A stretch of DNA of 27,603 bases. Source: JACKFB01 sp041389525. Its GTDB lineage: Bacteria > Myxococcota_A > UBA9042 > PHBI01 > JACKFB01. The stretch is from assembly GCA_041389525.1 (NCBI GenBank), contig JAWKRR010000082.1, positions 1-27,603 of the forward strand, read 5' to 3'. Within the stretch, counting starts at the first letter, position 1. Each line of letters starts with the position of its first letter. The notes under the pieces are model-generated. The model saw only the letters and a program-made list of their open reading frames with translations, was not told the DNA's origin and searched no databases. Shown here piece by piece: positions 17,004-24,802 of the stretch. The translations under genes were made by a program, and so were the position numbers.

Positions 17004-18698
17004 TCAGGTGGCGCGCGGGTTGGGGATGGCGAAGGCTAGGATGGAGGCGGTCAGGGTCACTACCGCGCAGCCGACCAGGTTGAACCAGAGGTAGCCGAGG
17101 TCGCTGGTGAAAAACAGCGTGGTGACGACGGCCTGGCCGACGAGGGCGGCTAGGAAGACCGCGGTGCCGCCGACTCGCTTTAGGAAGAAGGCGGTGAGGA
17201 AGACGCCCAGGACGGTGCCGTAGAAGATGCTTCCTAAGATGTTTACGGCCTCGATGAGGTTGTCCAGCAGCGAGGCGAAGGTGGCGAAGGCTACGGCCAG
17301 GGCGCCCCAGAGGATGGTGAAGGCTTTGGAGGCTCTGACGTAGTGGGCGTCGGTCTCGCCGGGGCGCAGGGCGCGCTTGTAGATGTCGACCACCATGGTG
17401 GAGCCCAGGGCGTTGAGCTCGCTCGCGGTCGACGACATCGCGGCGCAGAGGATGACGGCGACCAGGAGGCCGACGAGGCCTGAGGGCAGCCATTTGATGA
17501 CGAAGCCGATGAAGATGTAGTCGGTGTCTTCGGTTTCGACGCGCGGGTCGGCGGCGTGCAGCGCGGCTTTGGCCTCGGCGCGCAGGTCTTTCATCACCGC
17601 CTGGCTGTCGACCAGCGACTGGCGCGCGGTCTGGATGGCCGCGGGGTCGCCGGAGCGGTCGGCCTCCAAGTAGCTGTAAGCTTGGGCCTTTCGTGACTCG
17701 AAGGCGTCGTCCCAGCGGGCGTCGATGGCTCGCAGCTCAGCGCCGGCCTCGCCCTGGCTGGCGACCGCCCAGGCTGGCTCGTTGAAGAAGACCGGCGGGC
17801 GCTCGAAGAAGTGGAAGCTCAGGACCAGAATGCCGATGAAGAGGATGGCAAACTGCATCGGGATCTTCAGCATGCCGTTGAAGAGCAAGCCCAGGCGGCT
17901 CTCGGCGGTGGAGCGGCCGGTGAGGTAGCGCTGGACCTGGCTCTGGTCGGTGCCGAAGTAGGCGAGCGACAAAAAGAAGCCGCCGAGCAGGCCGGACCAC
18001 AGGTTGTAGCGATTCTGCGGGTCGAAGTGGAGATCCACCACGTTCATGCGGCCCAGGGCACCGGCCAAGGTCGTGGCGTCGCCGACCGACACGCCCTCGG
18101 GCAGGCGCATCACGATGACCGCGGCCGCGATGGCCATGCCGATCATGATGACCACCATCTGCTGCTTCTGGGTCTGGCTGACCGCCTTGGTCCCGCCCAA
18201 CACCGTGTAGAGCACGACCGCCGTGCCGATGCCGATGTTGGTCCACTCGAGCGACCAGCCGAGGATCGCCGACAGGATGATCGCCGGCGCGTAGATGGTG
18301 ATGCCGGCCGCCAACCCGCGCGAGAGTAGGAAGAGGAAGGCCGCGAGCAGACGCGTCTTCAGGTCGAAGCGGGTCTCCAGGTACTCGTAGGCCGTGTAGA
18401 CCCGCAGCCGGTAGTAGATCGGGACGATGACCTTGCTGATGAAGACCATCGCCAGGGGCAGCCCGAAGTAGAACTGGATGAAGCGCATCCCGTCTTCGTA
18501 GGCCTGCCCGGGCACCGACAAGAACGTGATGGCGCTGGCCTGGGTCGCCATGATCGACAGGCCGATGGTCGGCCAGCGCAGATCGCTGCCGCCGCGCAGG
18601 TAGCCCTCCATCGTCGAGGTGCCGCGGTACTTCCAGGTGCCGTAGACGACGATGAAGGCGATGGTGCCGATGAGGACTGCCCAGTCGAGTCCCGTCAT
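17004..18698 (-). CDS. Sodium:solute symporter (SSS family)
   Basis: A 564-residue transporter with about 13-14 membrane helices. Family features include GGSDLRWPTIGLSIMATQAS (36-55), GQAYEDGMRFIQFYFGLPLA, YEYLETRFDLKTR, a GGTKAVSQTQKQQ loop, the FGTDQSQVQRYLTGR signature (248 on), and MSSTASELNALGSTMVVDIY (421 on) with the sodium-site Ser/Thr pattern. Between helices (about 300-392) is a roughly 90-residue charged, helical insert facing the outside or the periplasm, larger than in the basic SSS fold. It is encoded directly after the 61-residue membrane protein (ATGA overlap) and the secreted PIG-L deacetylase, so it probably imports a product of that enzyme. A sugar or amino-sugar substrate is an inference. 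Confidence 0.93.
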   Translation of the reverse strand: MTGLDWAVLIGTIAFIVVYGTWKYRGTSTMEGYLRGGSDLRWPTIGLSIMATQASAITFLSVPGQAYEDGMRFIQFYFGLPLAMVFISKVIVPIYYRLRVYTAYEYLETRFDLKTRLLAAFLFLLSRGLAAGITIYAPAIILSAILGWSLEWTNIGIGTAVVLYTVLGGTKAVSQTQKQQMVVIMIGMAIAAAVIVMRLPEGVSVGDATTLAGALGRMNVVDLHFDPQNRYNLWSGLLGGFFLSLAYFGTDQSQVQRYLTGRSTAESRLGLLFNGMLKIPMQFAILFIGILVLSFHFFERPPVFFNEPAWAVASQGEAGAELRAIDARWDDAFESRKAQAYSYLEADRSGDPAAIQTARQSLVDSQAVMKDLRAEAKAALHAADPRVETEDTDYIFIGFVIKWLPSGLVGLLVAVILCAAMSSTASELNALGSTMVVDIYKRALRPGETDAHYVRASKAFTILWGALAVAFATFASLLDNLIEAVNILGSIFYGTVLGVFLTAFFLKRVGGTAVFLAALVGQAVVTTLFFTSDLGYLWFNLVGCAVVTLTASILAFAIPNPRAT

Positions 18699-18880
18699 GC
18701 GTAGTACCGCGTCAGCGCATAGAAGACCGCGACCAGGGCGGCTTGGCTGAGCAAGACCATCGCGTAGACGCGCGGCCAGGTGCCCAGCAGCGGGGGCGGC
18801 TCGTTCAGGTCGGCGCGGGGAGCGTCAGGCGCTGCGGGCGCAGTGGCCGCCGGGTTCGGCGGCGCGGAGTTACTGGGCAT
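18695..18880 (-). CDS. Single-helix small membrane protein between PIG-L deacetylase and symporter
   Basis: A 61-residue protein with a Pro/Ala-rich N-terminal half, a PPPLLGTWPRVYAMV junction, and one hydrophobic helix (about 39-58) ending in RYYA. Its ATG lies 11 bp inside the end of the deacetylase gene and its stop overlaps the symporter start (ATGA), so all three are translationally linked. Single-helix partners are known for some SSS transporters, which makes an accessory subunit likely, although I recognise no named family. Too short for standard domain detection; the position is the main support. Confidence 0.72.
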   Translation of the reverse strand: MPSNSAPPNPAATAPAAPDAPRADLNEPPPLLGTWPRVYAMVLLSQAALVAVFYALTRYYA

Positions 18881-21320
18881 AGGACAGGATGTTGGCGAGG
18901 AGGCGGACCGCGCCAGGGACGCCGGCGGGTAGCTCACGGAAAAACGAGAGCCCCGTGTAGATGAAGGCGCCCTTGCCGTGATGGGCCACGAGCAGCGAGC
19001 CTTCCAGCGGCTGCTCGCCCGGGTCGGCGATTCTGAAGACCGGCTGGTACTCGGGGCCCCAGGTCTCGGCGAAGTAGAGGCCGCGCTCCTGCACCCAGCC
19101 CGAATAGTCAGCCGCCGCCAAGCGATTTGGCGTGGTCAGCAGGCGGTGGTCCGGCTTCACCGGCGTCATCGTCGCGGTCTCGTCGGTGACGCGGTCGCGG
19201 CCGACGGCCATCGGGTAAGGCCCGAGGCGGTCCATCGGGGGGTCGCGGCGGCCGACGGTGTTGTACTGGACGACCAAGAGCCCGCCCTGCTCGACCCACG
19301 CCATCAGCTTTTCGTGGGCGAAGGCGAGGCGCGGGTGGACGTTGTAGGCGCGGACGCCGACCAGGATGACGTCGTAACGCCCGAGATCTGCGTCTCCCAC
19401 GTGCTCGGGGTCCAGCTCGACCACCGAGTAGCCGACCTGGCGCAGGGTGTCGCCGACCTTGTCGCCCGAGCCGGGGATGATGCCGACGCGACGCTCCGTG
19501 CCGCTCAGCGCCAGCGGGACCAGGGCGACCGTGGCCGGCCGCAGGATCGAGCGCTGGGGCAGGTGCGGGTAGTCGATGGTGTCGAGCCGCCAGGAGTCGC
19601 GGGTGGCGCCGACCTCGGCGACCAGCTCGAGGCTGCCACCGGGTTTGGCGTTGGCGGGCGGCTGGATCTTCAGGCTGACCGAGCGCTCCTGGCCCGCTTC
19701 CGTCAGCTCGAAAGGCACGCTCGCGGGTTCGGAGCGCCAGCCGGCGGGCAGCTTGGGCCGCAGCGTGCCCTTGGCCGGGCCGAAGCCGGCCCGCAGCTTC
19801 ACGTCGACTGTGGCCGCGCGGCCCTCGGGGAAGAGCACCACGTCCTGGGCGGCGGTCGCGGTGGCCGCCGGGAACACCTCGACCCGACGCAGCACCTCGC
19901 CGCGCACGCGGTCGGTGACGGCGTACTCGAGCGCCCGCTCGACGCGAATGGGAAGGCCGCCGATCTCGAGGTCGAAGCCCACGACCAGGGGCGAGGGCGT
20001 GTCGGGCTGGCCGATGAGCGATGCGTCGCGGGTGTCGTAGAAGGACGGCTCGGGCGTGTGGCGCAGCCAGTGGGGCGTGGCGAAGGGGGCGTCCTTTTTC
20101 ACAGCAAAGGGCTCGCTGCGAGCGACGGTCTTGCCGACCGTCAGCGCGGAGTCCACGGCCACGCGCTTGCCGTCCGGCAGGGTCATCGCGCGCAGCTTCG
20201 CGTCGGCGGGGGACTGGAGGACCACCTCGAGCTTGGCCTCGACCTGCTGCCCGCGACCGACGGCGGGGGACTCGGCGCGGGCCTGCACCCACAGACCGGC
20301 GGCGCGGACGATGACGTCTTCGAGGTCGCGGAGGCGCTGGTCGCGCACGGTCGAGGGCTTCAGCGCCGCCATCGCGCGGTGGGCTGAGACCAGCGTCGGG
20401 ATGACCGCGTGGGGGGCGCGGGGGTCAAACTCGCGCGAGGCCTGCTCGAGCAGGTTCTTCACGCGCTCAGCACCCGGGACGCGGTTCCAGCTGAAGTCGA
20501 GGCCCTCGAAGGGGTCGGTCTTGGGGGCGGTGCCGGCGCGGGGGGCGAAATACTCGATGGTGGCGCCGCGGGTGGGTGCGGAGCCGAAGCCCTGGGTCTT
20601 GTGCATGGTGCGGCTGGTGGCCGAGATCTCGCCCCAGGAGAGGCCCAGCAGCGGGCTGAAGCCGCCGACGTCGATCTGCAGGAACTCCGACATGTCGGCG
20701 TCGGGCGGGCGGTTCCAGGTCGAGACGTTCTCGAGCAGGCGGTCGGCCTGCCAGGGGCGCAGCTTCAGCTCGGGGAAGCGCTTGGGGTCCGCGGCGGCGA
20801 CGAAGGCCTCGGCGGCGAGCAGCGCGGACGCGGTGTGGTGGCCGTGGTTGGGGCCCTCGGTCGAGAAGCGCGTGATGATGACGTCGGGCTGGAAGGTGCG
20901 GATGGCGCGGACGACGTCGGCGAGCGCGCGGTCGTGGCCCCAAAGTCGCAAGGTCTCTTCTGGGTTTTTGGAGTATCCGAAGTCGCGGGCGCGGGTGAAG
21001 AGCTGGCGCGCGCCGTCGACCGCGCGGGCGGCGAGCAGCTCGAGGGTGCGGGCGTAGCCGAGTAGCTCGGCCTGCTCGGTGCCGATGAGGTTTTGGCCGC
21101 CGCCGCCGCGGGTCATCGACAGGTAGGTGGCGTCGAAGCCGCGCTCGCCGACCAGCCAAGCGAGCAGGCGCGTGTTCTCGTCATCCGGGTGGGCGGCGAC
21201 GTAGAGCACGCGGCCGGTGACCTGGAGGTGGTCGATGGCGAGGGCCAGGGCGCCGGCCGACGGCGGCTCAGGGACGGCGGTCGGCATCAGCAGCATGAGA
21301 AGGGGCAGGAACGTGGGCAT
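18870..21320 (-). CDS. Large secreted PIG-L (LmbE-fold) deacetylase
   Basis: An 816-residue exported protein. A hydrophobic leader is followed by the LmbE zinc hydrolase domain (about 35-290): VAAHPDDENTR (His44, Asp46/47, Glu48), MTRGGGGQN, and NHGHHTAS (159-165) supplying the other zinc His. A beta-rich central region (about 350-600) contains NPCBM/NEW2-like or bacterial Ig-like strands. The C-terminal 200 residues look like a class-I glutamine-amidotransferase/ThuA-like fold (RVGIIPGSGDKVGDTLRQVG, LMAWVEQGGLLVVQYN). LmbE enzymes remove acetyl groups from N-acetylglucosamine-type sugars. The large three-part form next to an SSS transporter is a recurring pairing that I recall mainly from Bacteroidetes. 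The ATG was chosen from the leader position; no clear ribosome site. Not the bacillithiol BshB, which is encoded separately at 26461. Confidence 0.9.
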   Translation of the reverse strand: MPTFLPLLMLLMPTAVPEPPSAGALALAIDHLQVTGRVLYVAAHPDDENTRLLAWLVGERGFDATYLSMTRGGGGQNLIGTEQAELLGYARTLELLAARAVDGARQLFTRARDFGYSKNPEETLRLWGHDRALADVVRAIRTFQPDVIITRFSTEGPNHGHHTASALLAAEAFVAAADPKRFPELKLRPWQADRLLENVSTWNRPPDADMSEFLQIDVGGFSPLLGLSWGEISATSRTMHKTQGFGSAPTRGATIEYFAPRAGTAPKTDPFEGLDFSWNRVPGAERVKNLLEQASREFDPRAPHAVIPTLVSAHRAMAALKPSTVRDQRLRDLEDVIVRAAGLWVQARAESPAVGRGQQVEAKLEVVLQSPADAKLRAMTLPDGKRVAVDSALTVGKTVARSEPFAVKKDAPFATPHWLRHTPEPSFYDTRDASLIGQPDTPSPLVVGFDLEIGGLPIRVERALEYAVTDRVRGEVLRRVEVFPAATATAAQDVVLFPEGRAATVDVKLRAGFGPAKGTLRPKLPAGWRSEPASVPFELTEAGQERSVSLKIQPPANAKPGGSLELVAEVGATRDSWRLDTIDYPHLPQRSILRPATVALVPLALSGTERRVGIIPGSGDKVGDTLRQVGYSVVELDPEHVGDADLGRYDVILVGVRAYNVHPRLAFAHEKLMAWVEQGGLLVVQYNTVGRRDPPMDRLGPYPMAVGRDRVTDETATMTPVKPDHRLLTTPNRLAAADYSGWVQERGLYFAETWGPEYQPVFRIADPGEQPLEGSLLVAHHGKGAFIYTGLSFFRELPAGVPGAVRLLANILSYAQ

Positions 21321-21470
21321 GGATGGACCGCGGGGCTCGGTGTGGGCGGGGCCGGCGAGGCGCAGCGGGGCCGGCAAACAAGCGCGCGACCGTGTGGCGT
21401 GGTCGCGGCAACAAGAGGATCGGGGGGCAATCTATTCCGACGCGGGGGACCGCCGCTGGCCGCGGTCTGC

Positions 21471-21498
21471 TGGGTCGTCAGGGCTGGGTCGTCAGGGC
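21471..21498. repeat. 14-bp perfect tandem duplication over a stop codon
   Basis: The unit TGGGTCGTCAGGGC occurs twice, at 21471-21484 and 21485-21498. It covers the last codons and TGA of the minus-strand IgGFc-binding-like gene, so the Gln-Pro-stop ending is present twice. Looks like a slippage event. Confidence 0.9.
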
Positions 21499-23351
21499 TG
21501 GGTTTGCGGCTCGCTCAGGCCGCGAACGCCGGCAGGGTACCCATAGCTGGTCGCTGGCGCATAGCCGTAAGCGGTCAAACCGAAGTCCGCGGTGCCCTCG
21601 ACGCGGTGCAGGCCGGGGCCGAGGGCGCGGTAGGCGTAGGCGAACGCTCCCGAGCCGAAGGGCGTGAGATCGCTGGCGGGGACCGGGGCGCCGTCGAAGG
21701 TCACAGACGCGCCGACCGGCTGGACGATCGTGACCCAGGACTGGGCGAAGTCGGGCGGGGTGGCGACGATGTAGCTGGCGCGGAAGCGCTCGACGGGGAT
21801 GGCGAGGATCATGCTGGGGTCGCCGATGACTTGGTCGGTCTGGGCTTGGCCGACGAGGTACTGGGCGACCTGGATGGCGCCGGAGGCGTGGACCTCGAAG
21901 CTGGCGGTGGTGGCGACCTCCACGAAGTCGCCGACGGCTTTCAGGGTGACGTTCGCAGCGCCCTTTTGGGGCGGATGGGTCGTGACGACGACGTTCGGGG
22001 CCGCGGCCTGGATGCGCCAGAAGTCCTTCTCGCTGCCGCGGGAGCGGGATTTGACGGCGAGGTAGTCCGTCCCGAGGAAGGTGACGGGGAGCAGCTGCTC
22101 CTCGAGGTGGTCGGCGCAGCAGATGTCTGGGGCAGGCTCGCCAGGAAACTCGGGGGTGATCAGGCCGACCAGCGCGGCCTCGTGGCCGGCGAAGACGATG
22201 ACGGGCTGGCTCGCGAGCACCCGCGAGCCGGTGAGGTCGGTCGGCTGGGCGAAGAGGGTCGCTTGCGGGCTGGCCTCGAAGCTGACGACCTGGCCGCGGT
22301 TCAGGGTCAGGGTCGTCGAGCCGCCCTTGGGCAGCGCCGCAAATCCGGGGCCGGCCTCCGTCGCGGTCGCCACGTGGACGGTGACCTCCGTCCCGTCTCG
22401 CGTCGCGAGCACGGCGAAGTAGCCGCGCTGGGTGGCGGCGCTGGGCAGGATCAGCTCGTTGGTGCCGTCCTGCCAGGTGGTGATGACGTACTCGGTGCCG
22501 GCGAAGGGCTCGGGCAGCAGCAGAGACGCGTCGTTCGAGTAGCGAGTCGCCCACGGGTTGAACTGGTAGGCGAGCACGGGGCGCGAGCTGGTGACGCGGA
22601 CGGCTTTGGAGGCGACGCCGCTGCCCTCGAGGTTCATCGCGGGCAGCTCGATGACGCGGACGCCGCCGGCGGGGACGACCGGGTCGGCGACGCTGCCGGG
22701 GAAGCCGGGCGCCCACTCGAAGCTCAGCGTCGCGTCCTTGGTGCCCGGGTTGGAGACGACCAGCGCCACCGGGGTGTCGCGTGGGCTCTGCGGGGACTGG
22801 TAGATCTCGGTGGAGTTGTCGAGATCGACTGTCCAGAAGGCGCAGCCGACGTAGGCGCCGAACTTGATGTCCAGCTCGCAGCTTTGCCCGCACTCGCCCG
22901 ACGAGCAGACGCTGGCGCCGGCGCAGGGTTCGGGCGTCAAGAAGCCGGAGCCGGTGGCGTTGCACTGCTTTCGGGCGCCCAGGCCTTCGCAGAACCAGGT
23001 GCCGGGCTCGCAGATGGGCTCGCGGCAGGTGGCGTTGAAGCAGATCTTGGCGGCGGGGCAGGCGACGGGGACGTAGCCCTGGCCGGAGGGATCGCAGGTC
23101 ATCAGGTGGGTGCTGTCGAGGCAGGCGTCGACGGCGCCGGGGTCGCAGGGGGTGGCGGCGACGCAGTGGCCGGCGAGGCAGAGCGCGGGCGGGGCGCAGG
23201 CGTCGCAGTCCGGGGCGGGCGAGGCGGCGTCGCGCGCGTCGGGGGAGGCGTCCGCCGCGCCGGTGTCGAGCCCACCGGAGCCGGCGGAGTCGGCCTCCGC
23301 GCAGGCGGCGGACGCGAGCAGGGCGATCGCCAAAATAGTCAGCTTGCGCAT
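21492..23351 (-). CDS. IgGFc-binding-like surface lipoprotein
   Basis: A 619-residue protein. Leader MRKLTILAIALLASAAC gives lipidation at Cys17. A Gly/Asp/Ala linker follows, then a Cys-rich region (about 47-165) with repeated C-x-x-G-x-C spacing typical of myxobacterial surface proteins. Next comes a long beta-rich domain (about 165-600) of the IgGFc-binding N-terminal type: GCAFWTVDLDN, PVALVVSNPG, RPVLAYQFNPW, SNDASLLLPEPFAGTEYVIT, SRVLASQPVIVFAGHEA, CCADHLEEQLLPVTFLGTDY. Despite its name, the domain's role in bacteria is unknown; adhesion or surface recognition is assumed. The gene stands alone, divergent from the acidic lipoprotein gene across 198 bp. The stop lies within a 14-bp tandem duplication. 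Confidence 0.9.
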   Translation of the reverse strand: MRKLTILAIALLASAACAEADSAGSGGLDTGAADASPDARDAASPAPDCDACAPPALCLAGHCVAATPCDPGAVDACLDSTHLMTCDPSGQGYVPVACPAAKICFNATCREPICEPGTWFCEGLGARKQCNATGSGFLTPEPCAGASVCSSGECGQSCELDIKFGAYVGCAFWTVDLDNSTEIYQSPQSPRDTPVALVVSNPGTKDATLSFEWAPGFPGSVADPVVPAGGVRVIELPAMNLEGSGVASKAVRVTSSRPVLAYQFNPWATRYSNDASLLLPEPFAGTEYVITTWQDGTNELILPSAATQRGYFAVLATRDGTEVTVHVATATEAGPGFAALPKGGSTTLTLNRGQVVSFEASPQATLFAQPTDLTGSRVLASQPVIVFAGHEAALVGLITPEFPGEPAPDICCADHLEEQLLPVTFLGTDYLAVKSRSRGSEKDFWRIQAAAPNVVVTTHPPQKGAANVTLKAVGDFVEVATTASFEVHASGAIQVAQYLVGQAQTDQVIGDPSMILAIPVERFRASYIVATPPDFAQSWVTIVQPVGASVTFDGAPVPASDLTPFGSGAFAYAYRALGPGLHRVEGTADFGLTAYGYAPATSYGYPAGVRGLSEPQTQP

Positions 23352-23549
23352 GACTGATTCACTACGCCGCGGGCCGCGTTGTCGCAATACGGCGCCGCAT
23401 CGGATGGGGAACCGGGTGGGCGAAATCGCGCAAAAGTGTGGTGCGCCCCATCAAGCCGACTGCGCGAGGCGCCGAACGAAGCTGGGCAGAGGGCTGGCGC
23501 CGAATCACCCCGACCGGCGCGCCTCGGACTCGCACATATCAGAGGTGAC

Positions 23550-24614
23550 ATGGAGAACAGGCTGAAAGGAGTCGGTCGCATCGCGGCCGTCGTGTTGGCT
23601 CTGTGGGGATTCGGCGCCTGCGATGGCGCGGACGAACCCGGGGAGCGGTCGACGGCGGCCATGGCGCTCACCGGCGGTAGTTTCTCGTACGGCTCGTCGA
23701 ACGCGGGCAGTTTTTCGGGCGGCGACGCGTCGGATGGCGACGCGGAGGCCGGGTCGAGCGGCGGGCGGCGTAGCGCGGGCGACGCGGCGGGCGGAGGGGG
23801 CGTGCGCGTCTTCGACGACAGCGGCAGCTTCTCTGGAGGCGTGGGCTCTGACCCGCGGGAGGACGGCGCGGCGGCGGTAGGCGACGGTGGCTGGTTGAAT
23901 GGCGGCGGCGGTTCGGATCCCGCCGATGGCGGCGCGTCGAATCCCGGAGTTGACGTCGGGCCGGGCGCGGACGAGGGGCCTGGGGCGGACGCGAGCGGTG
24001 ACTTGGTGGGTAGCGGCCAGCCGGACGCGGCCGGCGGCACGGCGGGTGGCGACGCGGCCGATGAGCCGCGGCCCGACGGCGACGGCGCGGGCGGCGACGA
24101 GGGCGCGGGGGGCAGCGCGGGCGGCGAAGACGAGCCCGCGGGCGAAGGCGAGCCCGGAGACGATGACGAGCCCGGAGACGATGACGAGGAGGCTTACGAC
24201 GACGAGGCCGACGACGAGCCTGCAGACGACGGGGCGAGCGACGACGACGGAGCGAGCGACGACGACGGCAAGGAGGACGGGAAGCCCAGCGGCGGCTCCG
24301 CTCCGAAGGGCAACATCAAGAAGAGCCCGTGCCAGAAGGGCGGAAAGGGCGGCAGCAACAACCCCTGGGGCAGCGCGCCGAAGCCGCCGCCGGTCTTCGT
24401 GCTCGGAGCGGTCTGCCCGCCCTGCGCGGACCCGAAGACAGGTAGCTGCTGGGCGAGCCACGGCAAGTACGTCTCCTGCGTCACCAAGGCGACGAACGAG
24501 GCGAAGGCCAAGGGCCTGATCACCGGCAGCCAGAAGGGCGCGCTCGTGAGCGCCGCGGGCAAGTCGGACGTGGGCAAGAAGGGCTGGTGCTCGAGCAAGG
24601 CCTGCAGCAAGTAA
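23550..24614 (+). CDS. Acidic Gly/Asp-rich lipoprotein with Lys/Cys-rich C-terminal domain
   Basis: A 354-residue exported protein. The leader ends in FGAC (Cys24, probable lipidation). Residues 40-245 are low complexity: first Gly/Ser-rich with two GSFSGG repeats, then Gly/Asp/Ala, then almost purely Asp/Glu (200-240) with GDDDE and ASDDDG repeats. The composition flips at about residue 245 to a Lys-rich C-terminal domain of about 105 residues with seven Cys (261, 289, 292, 300, 310, 347, 352), including VCPPC and SCWASHGKYVSC. The long flexible acidic arm may bind cations or present the disulfide-bonded tip at the cell surface. AGAGGTG precedes the ATG. I recognise no family. The tip is short and resembles secreted Cys-rich modules only in a general way. 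Confidence 0.8.
   Translation: MENRLKGVGRIAAVVLALWGFGACDGADEPGERSTAAMALTGGSFSYGSSNAGSFSGGDASDGDAEAGSSGGRRSAGDAAGGGGVRVFDDSGSFSGGVGSDPREDGAAAVGDGGWLNGGGGSDPADGGASNPGVDVGPGADEGPGADASGDLVGSGQPDAAGGTAGGDAADEPRPDGDGAGGDEGAGGSAGGEDEPAGEGEPGDDDEPGDDDEEAYDDEADDEPADDGASDDDGASDDDGKEDGKPSGGSAPKGNIKKSPCQKGGKGGSNNPWGSAPKPPPVFVLGAVCPPCADPKTGSCWASHGKYVSCVTKATNEAKAKGLITGSQKGALVSAAGKSDVGKKGWCSSKACSK
24150..24185 (+). repeat. 18-bp in-frame tandem repeat (two copies)
   Basis: GAGCCCGGAGACGATGAC occurs twice in a row inside the acidic lipoprotein gene and encodes two EPGDDD units. The phase is a multiple of three, so copy-number change would lengthen or shorten the acidic arm without a frameshift. Confidence 0.9.
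24234..24269 (+). repeat. 18-bp in-frame tandem repeat (two near-identical copies)
   Basis: GCGAGCGACGACGACGGA followed by the same unit with a final C, encoding two ASDDDG units at the end of the acidic arm of the lipoprotein. Confidence 0.9.
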
Positions 24615-24630
24615 GCCCTGAGCAGCAGCG

Positions 24631-24671
24631 CGCGGGTGACGCGGTCGGCTTGGCCAGCCGCGTCGCCCGCG
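24631..24671 (+). terminator. Hairpin after the acidic lipoprotein gene
   Basis: Arms 24631-24644 and 24658-24671 pair over 14 bp with one G-U pair and a 13-nt loop, starting 17 bp after the stop. It lacks a T-run, so it may work as a stabilising 3' structure or with Rho. Confidence 0.5.
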
Positions 24672-24676
24672 AGTCG

Positions 24677-24722
24677 ACGCCGCGGTGGCGGGTCCCGATG
24701 ATGGGGCTCGCCACCGCGGCGT
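24677..24722 (+). terminator. Second, longer hairpin before the bacillithiol operon
   Basis: A perfect 14-bp stem (24677-24690 with 24709-24722) continues inward through six further pairs including two wobbles, leaving a 6-nt loop GATGAT. It is followed by only TT rather than a long U-tract. Tandem with the previous hairpin, it probably insulates the lipoprotein gene from bshC. Confidence 0.55.
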
Positions 24723-24802
24723 TTCGCGTGGTGGACCCATGCGCAGGCGGAATCGCGTTCCGATGAAACGATTGCATGTGGTCGGGCATAACGGCACAAC
24801 CA

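Noticed and set aside
18870..21320. Calling the large PIG-L protein a second BshB
   Set aside because: It has an export leader and two extra domains and neighbours a symporter, whereas a true BshB is small and cytoplasmic, as at 26461.
21093..23357. Plus-strand frame of 754 codons
   Set aside because: Antisense to the PIG-L and IgGFc-binding-like genes, both of which have clear family motifs; its Gly/Asp/Ala composition is that of a GC shadow.
24150..24269. CRISPR-like short repeats
   Set aside because: Only two copies each, directly adjacent, in frame and within a coding acidic tract; no spacers.
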